The notes: a model not told the origin generated them from the sequence alone. Counted from the first letter of the stretch, positions 44,931 through 53,216 are shown. The stretch is DNA of 64,000 nucleotides from Ereboglobus sp. (GCA_029974595.1 JARKRC010000045.1:1-64000); one strand, 5' to 3'. A program made the numbers and translations.

Positions 44931-44931
44931 A

Positions 44932-45420
44932 AAATCCCAAATCCCAATTTCCAAATCCCAAATAAATCCCAAACTACAAACGACAAATTGCAAAAGGAGA
45001 ACCGATGAGCGAGAAACCCAATAACTTGGAGGAGCGCACCGCAGTTTTCGCCGAGGATGTGCGCGCGTTTGTCCGGAAATTGCCGCGCACGGTTTCCAAT
45101 ATTGAGGACGTGAAGCAGCTCGTGCGCGCATCGGGCTCGATAGCGGCAAATTGCATCGAGGCGAATGAATCGCTGAGCGCGAAAGACAAGCTCATGCGTT
45201 TCCGCATCAGCCGGAAGGAGGCGAAGGAAAGCGGTCTGTGGCTGCGCCTCGTGCATTTGGGCGACGACACGAAGCAGGCCGGACGCCGCGAGTTGTTGAT
45301 AAGGGAGTCCCGCGAACTGCGCTCCATCCTCTCCGCAATCATCACAAAATTGGAATGATTCCCCGCCGCATTTTGTAATTTGGAATTTATTTGGGATTTG
45401 GAAATTGGGATTTGGGATTT
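44932..45420. mobile_element. inverted-repeat-bounded cassette carrying a four-helix-bundle gene
   Basis: Terminal arms at 44932-44980 and 45372-45420 are inverted copies, 47 of 49 bases identical, made of iterated AAATCCCAAATCCCAATTTCC words. Between them lies a single 117-codon gene with its own AAGGAG ribosome-binding site (44994-44999). The cassette interrupts the arn operon between arnC and the formyltransferase gene, with its first base one position after the arnC stop. Arms of the same iterated-word style, without a gene, occur at 1446, 2420, 23197 and 32544. No transposase is present. Confidence 0.65.
45005..45358 (+). CDS. four-helix-bundle protein, 23S intervening-sequence-protein family
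   Basis: The 117-residue product is all-helical. It shows the family pattern: DVRAFVRKLPRTVSNIEDVK, then LVRASGSIAANCIEANESLS, KLMRFRISRKEAKESGLWLR and a last helix ELRSILSAIITKLE. This family (IVP/S23, related in fold to the Avd protein of diversity-generating retroelements) was first seen inside 23S rRNA intervening sequences. Here it lies between arn genes inside a 49-base inverted repeat. It has a good ribosome-binding site, so it is probably expressed. The role is unknown. Confidence 0.9.
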   Translation: MSEKPNNLEERTAVFAEDVRAFVRKLPRTVSNIEDVKQLVRASGSIAANCIEANESLSAKDKLMRFRISRKEAKESGLWLRLVHLGDDTKQAGRRELLIRESRELRSILSAIITKLE

Positions 45421-45470
45421 CAACACACACACACACACACGAGCCTCAAAACACACACTGACACAAAGAC

Positions 45471-46535
45471 ATGAAACCACGCATTCTCTTCCTCGGTTAT
45501 AGCGAAGTGGGCTACGAATGTCTCTCACTCCTGCTCTCGCGCGGCGACAATGTGGTCGCTCTCATCACGCACGAGGACAACCCCGCCGAAAAAATCTGGT
45601 TCAAGACACCTGCCGTCGCCATCAGCAAACACAATTCCGCAATCCGCAATCCGCATTCCGCATTCACCCCCATTCCGATTTTCACGCCCGCTTCCATAAA
45701 CACTCCCGAATGGATCGCGCGCATTCGCGATGAAATCCGCCCCGATCTGATTCTCTCGGTTTACTATCGCAACATGGTCGGCGCGCGCGTGCTCGAAATC
45801 CCCCGCCTCGGCGCGTTCAACATGCACGGCTCGCTTCTTCCCAAATATCGCGGACGCGCGCCCATCAACTGGGCTGTGCTTCATGGCGAGCCGCGCATCG
45901 GCATGACGCTCCACAAAATGGTCAAACGCGCCGACGCCGGCGACATCGTCGACCAGGAAGGCGTGGACATCGGCCCGCGCGACACCGCCGAGCAGGCTTT
46001 CCGCAAGGTCCTTCCCTGTGCGCGCGCGATCCTCGAGCGCCAGATCGACGCGCTTCTCGCCGGTATCGCGCGAGCCACGCCGCAAGACGAGTCGCAGGCC
46101 ACGTATTTCGGCGGACGCAAACCGGAGGACGGTCGTATCCACTGGTCAAATACAAGCGCGCGGATCTTCAATCTCATCCGCGCCGTCACCGATCCCTATC
46201 CGGGCGCGTTTGTTGATGTGCCCGTGAAACACGGGCAGGATGCCCGTGCCAATCAACCTTCGGGCGCCGTGCCGGCGACCGCCCGCCTCATGGTGTGGTG
46301 GGCCGAGCCCGATTCGCCCGCCGTGCAAGAAACCCTGTCAAACGACGCCCGCTCGCGCCCTCATGTCACGCCCATCGCCGCGACCGCCCCGCCCATTCCG
46401 CAGCGTCCCGCGCCCGGCGAAATCCTCTCGCTTACGCCGCTCGTCGTCGCCACCGCGGATGGCGCGCTCGAACTCACCCGCACCGAATGGCGCGGCGCGC
46501 CCGCAGCGCCGCTGCGCATCGGGCAAATCCTATAA
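45471..46535 (+). CDS. arnA: UDP-Ara4N formyltransferase (ArnA N-terminal half as a separate gene)
   Basis: This enzyme formylates UDP-Ara4N with 10-formyl-tetrahydrofolate. The 354-residue product matches the ArnA N-terminal domain. Catalytic residues N117 and H119 are in GAFNMHGSLLPKYRGRAPINW, and D155 is in MVKRADAGDIV. Two insertions relative to E. coli ArnA coincide with interspersed repeats: about residues 55-66 (NSAIRNPHSAFTPI, bases 45633-45665) and about 253-260 (KHGQDARA, bases 46230-46249). In E. coli the decarboxylase is fused to this domain; here it is the next gene. Confidence 0.9.
   Translation: MKPRILFLGYSEVGYECLSLLLSRGDNVVALITHEDNPAEKIWFKTPAVAISKHNSAIRNPHSAFTPIPIFTPASINTPEWIARIRDEIRPDLILSVYYRNMVGARVLEIPRLGAFNMHGSLLPKYRGRAPINWAVLHGEPRIGMTLHKMVKRADAGDIVDQEGVDIGPRDTAEQAFRKVLPCARAILERQIDALLAGIARATPQDESQATYFGGRKPEDGRIHWSNTSARIFNLIRAVTDPYPGAFVDVPVKHGQDARANQPSGAVPATARLMVWWAEPDSPAVQETLSNDARSRPHVTPIAATAPPIPQRPAPGEILSLTPLVVATADGALELTRTEWRGAPAAPLRIGQIL
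45633..45665. repeat. in-frame copy of ATCCGCATTCCG words inside the formyltransferase gene
   Basis: Iterated CAATCCGCAATCCGCATTCC words match the spacer words at 4673-4704 and 54040-54069. They are translated as NSAIRNPHSAF, at a place where E. coli ArnA has no residues. Confidence 0.65.
46230..46249. repeat. in-frame CACGGGCAGGATGCCCGTG palindrome inside the formyltransferase gene
   Basis: The palindrome matches the intergenic copies at 27234-27285. It is translated as KHGQDARA in an extended loop after DPYPGAF. The flanking 15 codons are also absent from E. coli ArnA by my alignment from memory. Confidence 0.75.
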
Positions 46536-46605
46536 CAAGCTCGCACATCCCCGCGCCGCCTGCTTCACTTCTTAATTCTTAATTCCTACTTTCCACTTTT
46601 CACCC

Positions 46606-47646
46606 ATGCCACTCAAAGTCCTCATCCTCGGAGCCAACGGCTTCATCGGAAGCTGCCTCACTGCTGCGATCCTCCAGCAAAAAGACTGGGAGGTTTACGG
46701 CATGGACGTCGGCTCAAACAAACTCATCGGCAGCCTCGGCAATCCGCGTTTCAAATTCGTCGAGGGTGACATCACCATCAATCGCGAGTGGATCGAGTAT
46801 CATGTGAAAAAATGCGACGTCGTCATCCCGCTCGTCGCCATCGCCAATCCCAAACAATACGTCCTCGCGCCCCTGCGCGTCTTCGAACTCGATTTCGAAG
46901 CCAACCTCGAAATCGTCCGCAAATGCGTAAAATACAAAAAGCGCGTTCTCTTCCCCTCGACCTCGGAGGTTTACGGCATGAGCCCCGACGCCGTTCTCGA
47001 CGAGACGACGACAAACACCGTTTACGGCCCCATCGACAAACAACGCTGGATTTACGCCTGCTCGAAGCAACTCCTCGACCGCGTCATTTACGCCTACGGC
47101 ATCCACGAGAATCTCGACTACACGCTCTTCCGCCCCTTCAACTGGATCGGCCCGAAACTCGACAACGTTTTCGAGGCGAAGGAAGGCAGCTCACGCCTTT
47201 TCACGCAGTTCATCAGCAACGTGATTTTCAAAAAGCCGCTGCAGCTCGTCGATGGCGGCGCGCAGAGCCGCTCATTCACCTACATCGACGACGGCGTGGA
47301 CTGCCTGATGCGCATCATTGAAAACAAGGACGGCGCCGCCTCGCGCCGCATCTTCAACATCGGCAACCCGGCGAACAACGTCAGCGTCGCCGAGCTCGCA
47401 AAAATCGTCATCGAGATTTTCCGCGAATATCCCTCGTGGCGCGAACACGCCGAGCAGGCAAAAGTCGAGGTCGTTTCGTCGGGCGAATATTTCGGCAAAC
47501 ATTATCAGGACATCCACACGCGCGTCCCCTCGATCAAGGCCGCGCAGGAAGCCCTCGGCTGGACGCCCAAGACCGACCTCCGCACCGCCATCCGCCTCAC
47601 GCTCGACTACCACCTCGCGCAAAAAGAGCATGACCTCATCGCGTAA
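46606..47646 (+). CDS. arnA: UDP-glucuronate decarboxylase (ArnA C-terminal half as a separate gene)
   Basis: The enzyme oxidises and decarboxylates UDP-glucuronate to UDP-Ara4O with NAD. The 346-residue product is an extended SDR. The NAD motif is GANGFIG (9-15). The catalytic region is FPSTSEVYGMSPDAV, then YGPIDKQRWIYACSKQLLDR, which aligns with the ArnA C-terminal domain. It also has LVDGGAQSRSFTYIDDGV, with the arginine expected in the decarboxylase site. The ATG follows the formyltransferase stop by 70 bases of TTAATTCTTAATTCC-type words. Confidence 0.92.
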   Translation: MPLKVLILGANGFIGSCLTAAILQQKDWEVYGMDVGSNKLIGSLGNPRFKFVEGDITINREWIEYHVKKCDVVIPLVAIANPKQYVLAPLRVFELDFEANLEIVRKCVKYKKRVLFPSTSEVYGMSPDAVLDETTTNTVYGPIDKQRWIYACSKQLLDRVIYAYGIHENLDYTLFRPFNWIGPKLDNVFEAKEGSSRLFTQFISNVIFKKPLQLVDGGAQSRSFTYIDDGVDCLMRIIENKDGAASRRIFNIGNPANNVSVAELAKIVIEIFREYPSWREHAEQAKVEVVSSGEYFGKHYQDIHTRVPSIKAAQEALGWTPKTDLRTAIRLTLDYHLAQKEHDLIA

Positions 47647-47690
47647 GGCATCGCGGGGCAAATCGACGGGAGGGAAAATCGCGAAAGCAC

Positions 47691-48596
47691 ATGCCCAGAC
47701 TCGCCCTTAAAATCGACATCGATACGGAGCGCGGCACGCGCGTCGGTACGCCGGCGCTTGTGGCATTGCTGCGCGAGTTCGGCATTCCGGCGTGTTTTCT
47801 TTTTTCGCTCGGGCCGGACAACACCGGCAAGGCCATCCGGCGTGTGTTTCGTCCCGGATTTTTCAAGAAAGTAAGCCGCACCTCCGTCGTGAGCATGTAT
47901 GGCGTACGCACGCTGCTCAACGGCACGCTCCTGCCCGCGCCGCATATCGGGCGCAAACACGCCGGCATCATGCGTGCCGTGCGCGACGCCGGTTTCGAGA
48001 CGGGCATCCACTGCAACGACCATTTCCGCTGGCAGGATTACGTGCGCGCCATGCCGCTCGAAGACGTCCGCGCCGAATTCTCCGCTGCGTTCTCCGAATA
48101 CCAGCGCATCTTCGGCACGCGTGCGCTCACCGCCGGCGCGCCCGGCTGGCAGACCTCTGCAAACGCGCGCCAGGTTTACGACGAGGCGGATCTGCTCTAC
48201 TCAAGCGATACGCGCGGCGGCGCGCCGTTTTTCCCGCGCATCGACGGGCGTGTTTTTTCGACGCTCGAAATTCCAAGCACGCTGCCGACCTTCGACGAGC
48301 TTCTCGGACGCCCCGAATACCCCGACGACAAAATCGTGGCGCACTATTTGAGCCTGTTGCGCGAGGATGCGCTGAATGTTTTCACGCTGCACGCCGAGAT
48401 CGAGGGCATGATGAAGCTGCCGCTTTTCCGCGCACTGCTCGAAGCCTGCCGCGCGGCGGGTGTGGAGTTTGTACGTCTCGATGCGTGCGCGCGCGAATTG
48501 CTTCAAAATCGCGGTGCGATTCCCGTGCGCGACATTGTCATGGCCGAAATCGACGGACGCTCGGGACTGGTGGCGACCGAAGGCACCTTGAGCTAA
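47691..48596 (+). CDS. arnD: 4-deoxy-4-formamido-L-arabinose-phosphoundecaprenol deformylase
   Basis: ArnD is a polysaccharide-deacetylase-type enzyme that removes the formyl group before flipping. The 301-residue product has the metal motif LKIDIDTERGTRVGTPAL near the N-terminus, GIHCNDHFRWQDYV in the middle and TAGAPGWQTSANARQVYDEA, all characteristic of ArnD. It is the last arn gene on this strand. No arnE/arnF flippase or ugd gene is seen in the window. Confidence 0.93.
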   Translation: MPRLALKIDIDTERGTRVGTPALVALLREFGIPACFLFSLGPDNTGKAIRRVFRPGFFKKVSRTSVVSMYGVRTLLNGTLLPAPHIGRKHAGIMRAVRDAGFETGIHCNDHFRWQDYVRAMPLEDVRAEFSAAFSEYQRIFGTRALTAGAPGWQTSANARQVYDEADLLYSSDTRGGAPFFPRIDGRVFSTLEIPSTLPTFDELLGRPEYPDDKIVAHYLSLLREDALNVFTLHAEIEGMMKLPLFRALLEACRAAGVEFVRLDACARELLQNRGAIPVRDIVMAEIDGRSGLVATEGTLS

Positions 48597-48639
48597 GTGG
48601 GACAAGGACGACTGCGAATTAGGGAGTTTCTTCGAACAA

Positions 48640-48797
48640 CGCGTGCGGCAGGGAGCGGCGTGCCTCTGGCCGCCGGACGCGACGAAGTCGCGCCTTTCGC
48701 GTGGAAACGGACATTTTATCGCGTGTTTGTCGTTTGTTTTTTGGCGAGGCTTCGCCTCGTCCGGCGGCTGGAAAGCCGCCGCTCCCTGTCGCACGCG
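48640..48797. repeat. long GC-rich inverted repeat
   Basis: The two arms, 48640-48694 and 48743-48797, are 55 bases each and inverted copies with several mismatches. Shared blocks include GCAGGGAGCGGCG and GCCGCCGGACG. The segment GGCGAGGCTTCGCCTCGTCC matches the inverse of 17-36, tying it to the repeat before nuoH. It may also end arnD and purC transcription. Confidence 0.75.
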
Positions 48798-48831
48798 TTA
48801 TTTTGATTACGACGAGGCTACGGCTGATATC

Positions 48832-48848
48832 GTAACGTAATACGTTAC
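48832..48848. promoter_or_regulatory. 17-base palindrome, operator-like site 1
   Basis: GTAACGTAATACGTTAC is symmetric around its central base. Its exact reverse complement occurs 88 bases downstream. The pair could be a binding site for a dimeric repressor or part of a larger hairpin. No regulator gene is adjacent. Confidence 0.4.
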
Positions 48849-48917
48849 AATCAAAAAACCGATGATAAAGCGTAAATAATGCGGAGAAAGAGTAGGAAAG
48901 CGGAGGAAAAACGGTCA

Positions 48918-48938
48918 TTGTAACGTATTACGTTACAA
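48918..48938. promoter_or_regulatory. 21-base palindrome, operator-like site 2
   Basis: The core GTAACGTATTACGTTAC (48920-48936) with flanking TT and AA gives perfect 10-base arms around one base. It is the reverse complement of site 1. Confidence 0.4.
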
Positions 48939-49019
48939 GCGTCGGATTGAAAGCGGATTGAAAATGCCGGGTTGCGGTTTGGCGCGGGGGACGGGCTTTC
49001 GTTTTCGCTTCGGGGGATT

Positions 49020-49937
49020 TTATCCGATCAGGTTTTTCAACGCCGCCAGGTATTTCGCGCGTGTGTCGGCGATTACGTTTTCGGGCAGGCGCGGCGCGGG
49101 CGGCTTTTGATCCCAGTTGATCGCGAGGAGGTGGTCGCGCACGAATTGCTTGTCGTAGCTCGGGGGCGATTGATCCGGAGCGTAGCTTTCGGCGGGCCAG
49201 TAGCGCGAGGAATCGGGCGTGAGCACTTCGTCGATGATGAACAGCTTGCCGTCGGCGTCGGTGCCGAATTCAAACTTCGTGTCGGCCAGGATCATGCCCG
49301 CCTGCTTTGCGCGGTCGTGGCCGAGTTTGTAGAGTGCGAGGCTGGCGGCCTTCACTTTTTCGTAGAGGGCGGCCCCGACCGCGGCCGCGCCCTGCTCGTC
49401 GTTGATCGGCTCGTCGTGCTGGCCTTTGGGGGCCTTTGTCGTCGGGGTGAAAATGGGCTCGGGGAGCTTGTCGGCCTGGCGCAAGCCGGCGGGCAGCTTG
49501 ATGCCGCACACATCGCCGGTTTTCTTGTAGGAGCTCCAGCCGCTGCCCACGAGATAGCCGCGCACCACGCATTCGATCGTGAGCGGCTTGAGTTTGCGGA
49601 CGATCATCGAGCGCAGTTGCAGGCCGCGGTCGTTGATGCCGCGGCGCGCGAACTCGCCCGCCTGGTCGGGGAGCAAGTGATTTGGGAGGATATTTGCCTT
49701 TTCGGCCTGTGCGAACCACCAGTTGCTGATTTGCGTGAGGATGACGCCCTTGCCGGGAATGCCGTCGGGCAGGATCACGTCGAAGGCCGAGAGCCTGTCG
49801 CTTGCGGCGATCAGCAGGGCGTCCCCAAGGTCAAAAATCTCGCGGACTTTTCCGGAGGCGATTTTCGGGAAGGAGAGGCCGTCGATCGAAGTGACGGCTT
49901 TTGCTGGCAGTGCGGCGGCGATTTCGGCGTAAGTCAT
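49020..49937 (-). CDS. purC: phosphoribosylaminoimidazole-succinocarboxamide synthase
   Basis: PurC (SAICAR synthase) joins CAIR and aspartate in purine synthesis. The 305-residue product is the longer type. It has GKVREIFDLGDALLIAASDRLSAFD at the start, SMIVRKLKPLTIECVVRGYL, and IIDEVLTPDSSRYWPAESY near the end. The ATG at 49937 fits the family; the frame to 50051 is extended by 38 non-conserved codons. It is a single gene, convergent with arnD. Confidence 0.96.
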   Translation of the reverse strand: MTYAEIAAALPAKAVTSIDGLSFPKIASGKVREIFDLGDALLIAASDRLSAFDVILPDGIPGKGVILTQISNWWFAQAEKANILPNHLLPDQAGEFARRGINDRGLQLRSMIVRKLKPLTIECVVRGYLVGSGWSSYKKTGDVCGIKLPAGLRQADKLPEPIFTPTTKAPKGQHDEPINDEQGAAAVGAALYEKVKAASLALYKLGHDRAKQAGMILADTKFEFGTDADGKLFIIDEVLTPDSSRYWPAESYAPDQSPPSYDKQFVRDHLLAINWDQKPPAPRLPENVIADTRAKYLAALKNLIG

Positions 49938-50143
49938 GGCAGGAGGAAAAAGCGACCAGTGAGATGCGAAAAATGCAAAACAAAAGCCGGAAATAACCCG
50001 AGGCGTGATTTTCACTCCGCTCTTAAAACTGGCCATCACCAACCCTTGCAAAAATCATCCGATCCGGCAGCCTTCACCAATCATCACATCACAACGCGAC
50101 AAAACCCGACCCACTCCCGCCACCATTTGCCACCCAGGCGCCC

Positions 50144-52273
50144 ATGATCCAACCGGCCACGAATTTCAAGGAGACCCTCACCGATGCGGAAATCGATTTT
50201 CGCCGCATGTGTGACAACTCCCCCATCTTCATCTGGATGTCCAACACCTCCGGTTCGTGGTTCTTTTTCAACAAGGCTTGGAGGGCCTACACCGGCCAGC
50301 AGGAACAGGAAAACACCACGCAATGGCTTGAAAAAATCCACCCCGAGGATCGCGAGCCCGTTGCCGCGCGTTTCAAAAAACATTTTGCCGCGCGCTCGCC
50401 CTACCGCGCCGAATACCGCCTCCGCCGCCACGACGGTGTGTATCGCTGGGTCGTCTCGCACGCCTCCCCCTACTACGACTCGCACAACCGCTTCGGCGGC
50501 TTCATCAGCGCGTGTTTCGATTTCAACGACCAGTATGAATTCGAAAACACCCTCGCCGCCCGCGCCCTCAAGCAAGCCGCGCTTGCCTCCTACAGCCGCT
50601 TCGCCCTGGAGCCCCGCAAGTTCAGTGATCTCACGCGCGAGGCCGTCAAAGTCGTCCTCCAGACCCTCCACGTTGATTGCGCCTACGTAGCCTCGCTCAA
50701 CCGCGACGATCTCACGCTCACCCTCGAAGCCTCCGCTTGCCGCCTCGGCCAAAAGCCCCCGCACAATCTCGGCACGATCAAACCCGGCGCGCTCTCCATC
50801 ACCCGCGCCATGCAGATGGCCGACGATCAGGACGACTTTTCCCTCGCAAAGCTCCTTGCCGCCAACGGCATTCGCTCTGCGCTCATGTGCCCCATCGGCG
50901 TCGGCAGGCAGCTCTACGGCTACCTCTTCGCCAACACCCGCACCGTCCGCACGTTCTCTCCCGAAGCCATCGATTTTATCCAGGGTCTCGCCAACATCCT
51001 CGGCACCGTACACCAGCGCGAACTCGCCGAAAGTGCCCTCGCGGAGAGCGAACAAAAACTCCTCCAGTCGCAAAAAGTCGAAGCCATCGGCCTGCTCGCG
51101 GGCGGCATTGCGCACGACTTCAACAACCTCCTCACGGCGATTCGCGGCTACACCGAGCTCATAAAGGAAAACATTGCCCGGCTTCCCGCCTCCGACACCT
51201 CCCAGACCCTCCGCGTTCACGCCACCGGCATCGAAAACACCGCCCTCCGCGCCACCAAGCTCGTGAGCCGGCTCCTCGCCTTCAGCCGCACCCAGGCCGC
51301 CGAGATCGAACGCATCGACCTCAACACCGTCGTTCTCGACCTGAAAGACCTCATCGCCGCGTTCCTCCGCAGCGGCATCCATCTCGGTGTCCAGCTCGGC
51401 TCCGAGCCTGTCAACGCCTGCGTTGACCGCAACCAGATTGAGCAGGTCATCCTTAACCTCGCCATCAACAGCCGCGACGCCATGCCCGACGGCGGACGCC
51501 TCACGATCAGTGTTTCTCCCCTACAAATCGCTTCCGGCGCGTACCCCGCGCTCGAGCCCGGCAACTACGCGCAAATCCAGGTCACGGACACCGGCACCGG
51601 CATCCCGCCCGAGGTGCAGCAAAAACTCTTCACTCCCTTCTTCACCACCAAGCCCAAAAACCGCGGCACCGGGCTCGGCCTCCCTACTTGCGCCAACATC
51701 GTCAAGAACGCGGGCGGCAAAATCAGCTTCGTCACCGCGCCCGGCAAAGGCACCGCCTTCACCATCCTTCTTCCCGATTTCCCCGCGGGACACGCCGCCG
51801 CCGGCCCCGACAGCTCCGTCGCGCCTTTCTTTCTCGAACCCGAACCCGCATCACCCTCCGGCGCGACCCAGCAGTTGCAAAACTCCGACGACGCCGAATT
51901 GCCTGCCGGCTCCGAAACCATCATCCTCGTCGAGGACGAGCCCGCCATCCGCGACGTCACCACCGCCATCCTCGAATCGCTTGGCTACACCGTGCACGCC
52001 TACGAATCCGGCGAAGCCCTCATCGCCCAATATGAATCCGGCGCGAACACCCCGTCCGACGCCAGGCTCCTCATCACCGACATCAACATGCCCGGCATCA
52101 GCGGACGCCATCTCGCCGAACGCATGCGCGCCCTGCACACCGGCCCTATGAGCGTCCTCTATATCTCCGGCTTCATCAGCGAAGCGATCCGGAAAAGCGG
52201 CGGACACTTCCTCGAAAAAGCCTTTACGCGCGATGAGCTCGCGAAAAAAGTGCGCGAGGCGCTCGACAACTGA
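50144..52273 (+). CDS. soluble hybrid histidine kinase (PAS, GAF, kinase, receiver)
   Basis: The 709-residue product has no membrane helix. It carries a PAS_3 domain (about 18-140: WMSNTSGSWFFFNKAWRAYTG, YRAEYRLRRHDGVYRWVVSH) and a GAF domain (about 155-305). The histidine-phosphotransfer helix has H324 in GIAHDFNNLLTAIRGY. The ATPase domain carries NLAINSRDAMPDGG and GTGLGLPTCANIV. The C-terminal receiver has the phospho-acceptor D646 in LLITDINMPG. The N-terminal sensor input is unknown. No dedicated response regulator is adjacent. The NERD gene follows after 18 bases. Confidence 0.93.
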   Translation: MIQPATNFKETLTDAEIDFRRMCDNSPIFIWMSNTSGSWFFFNKAWRAYTGQQEQENTTQWLEKIHPEDREPVAARFKKHFAARSPYRAEYRLRRHDGVYRWVVSHASPYYDSHNRFGGFISACFDFNDQYEFENTLAARALKQAALASYSRFALEPRKFSDLTREAVKVVLQTLHVDCAYVASLNRDDLTLTLEASACRLGQKPPHNLGTIKPGALSITRAMQMADDQDDFSLAKLLAANGIRSALMCPIGVGRQLYGYLFANTRTVRTFSPEAIDFIQGLANILGTVHQRELAESALAESEQKLLQSQKVEAIGLLAGGIAHDFNNLLTAIRGYTELIKENIARLPASDTSQTLRVHATGIENTALRATKLVSRLLAFSRTQAAEIERIDLNTVVLDLKDLIAAFLRSGIHLGVQLGSEPVNACVDRNQIEQVILNLAINSRDAMPDGGRLTISVSPLQIASGAYPALEPGNYAQIQVTDTGTGIPPEVQQKLFTPFFTTKPKNRGTGLGLPTCANIVKNAGGKISFVTAPGKGTAFTILLPDFPAGHAAAGPDSSVAPFFLEPEPASPSGATQQLQNSDDAELPAGSETIILVEDEPAIRDVTTAILESLGYTVHAYESGEALIAQYESGANTPSDARLLITDINMPGISGRHLAERMRALHTGPMSVLYISGFISEAIRKSGGHFLEKAFTRDELAKKVREALDN

Positions 52274-52291
52274 TCCCTGCGCGCCGTCACA

Positions 52292-53206
52292 ATGAACGAC
52301 ACCCTCTTCACGTCTCTCATATTTTACATTTGTGCCATTGCCTACGTCCTGTGCTTGGCCGTCTGGCGCTGGCGCGAAAACCGGAACAACGAACGCATAT
52401 CGCCCGGCTTCAAACTCCTTCGCGGCCCTGGCGAATCGCTCCGGCAGCGAATCGCCGCCATCGACGACAAGCTCTTCTCGCAGCTTTACGGTCTATTGAT
52501 GGTTCCCATCCTGCTGCTCATGGTGCTTTTTCATGCGCTGTTCGCCCCTGGTCTCTTTTCGGGCAAAACTGCACCCGATTCTTTAATCAACAACCCAATG
52601 GTGTGGGGGCTGCCGTTCATATTCGCGTGTGTGATCTGGTCGACAATCAGGATCCTCCGCCTCCTCTCCAAACGCCGCAACCTCTACCTCGGCTATTTCG
52701 GCGAACGCGTCGTGAGCGAAAGCATCGACACCCTGCGGACGAAAGGCGCACACATCTTTCACGACGTTCCCCTGCGGGGCCGCGCCGGCGCCGTGAACAT
52801 CGACCACGTCATCGTTTCTCCCGGCGGCATCTTTGCCGTCGAAACAAAAACCCGTCGCAAAGGCCGCGTCCGCGAAGGCCGCGCCGACGGCAAGATCATC
52901 TATGACGGCGCGCAGCTTGCCTACCCGTGGGGCGAGGACACCCACGGGATTTCCCAAGCCATGTACAACGCGCTCTGGCTGGACAAAAACATCGACAAAA
53001 CCGCGTTCCCCAACGTGACCGTCCAGCCCATCCTCACCTTTCCCGGCTGGCGCATTGAGCAAACCGCCTCCGAAAGCACTGTCCGCGTCCTCACCCCCGC
53101 GCAAATCCCGCTGTATCTCGACACGCTTCCGCCCGTGCTCAGCGCCGGCCAGATCAAGCACATCGCGCAGCAGCTCGAAGCCCTTTGCCGCGACGTGGAG
53201 TTTTAA
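52292..53206 (+). CDS. membrane NERD-domain (nuclease-related) protein
   Basis: The 304-residue product has an N-terminal membrane helix (about 8-25) and two further helices (about 68-85 and 103-120). A NERD domain follows from about 130, with GYFGERVVSESIDTL, then VNIDHVIVSPGGIFAVETKT, which fits the D...ExK active-site pattern, and QPILTFPGW. NERD domains are thought to act as nucleases, but few have been tested. Co-orientation with the histidine kinase suggests an operon. The second four-helix-bundle cassette begins 10 bases after its stop. Confidence 0.85.
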   Translation: MNDTLFTSLIFYICAIAYVLCLAVWRWRENRNNERISPGFKLLRGPGESLRQRIAAIDDKLFSQLYGLLMVPILLLMVLFHALFAPGLFSGKTAPDSLINNPMVWGLPFIFACVIWSTIRILRLLSKRRNLYLGYFGERVVSESIDTLRTKGAHIFHDVPLRGRAGAVNIDHVIVSPGGIFAVETKTRRKGRVREGRADGKIIYDGAQLAYPWGEDTHGISQAMYNALWLDKNIDKTAFPNVTVQPILTFPGWRIEQTASESTVRVLTPAQIPLYLDTLPPVLSAGQIKHIAQQLEALCRDVEF

Positions 53207-53216
53207 TGGATTAAGA

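Larger units (their letters stand above)
48597..49019. other. gene-free region between convergent arnD and purC
   Basis: No gene is supported in these 423 bases. They hold a long GC-rich inverted repeat (48640-48797) and, further right, two 17-base palindromes of opposite orientation (48832-48848, 48920-48936). Short open frames here are by-products of the repeat. Confidence 0.7.

Noticed and set aside
44932-45420. The inverted arms around the first four-helix-bundle gene as an ordinary terminator pair
   Set aside because: The arms are 440 bases apart, 49 bases long and A/T-rich, with a gene between them. An intrinsic terminator has a short loop.
45471-46535. Formyltransferase gene as a frameshifted or broken arnA
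   Set aside because: The frame is open and all catalytic residues are present. The decarboxylase half is intact as a separate gene with its own start.
48643-48840. Small gene of 65-69 codons in the arnD-purC gap
   Set aside because: The frames are products of the GC-rich inverted repeat and have no ribosome-binding site or conserved pattern.
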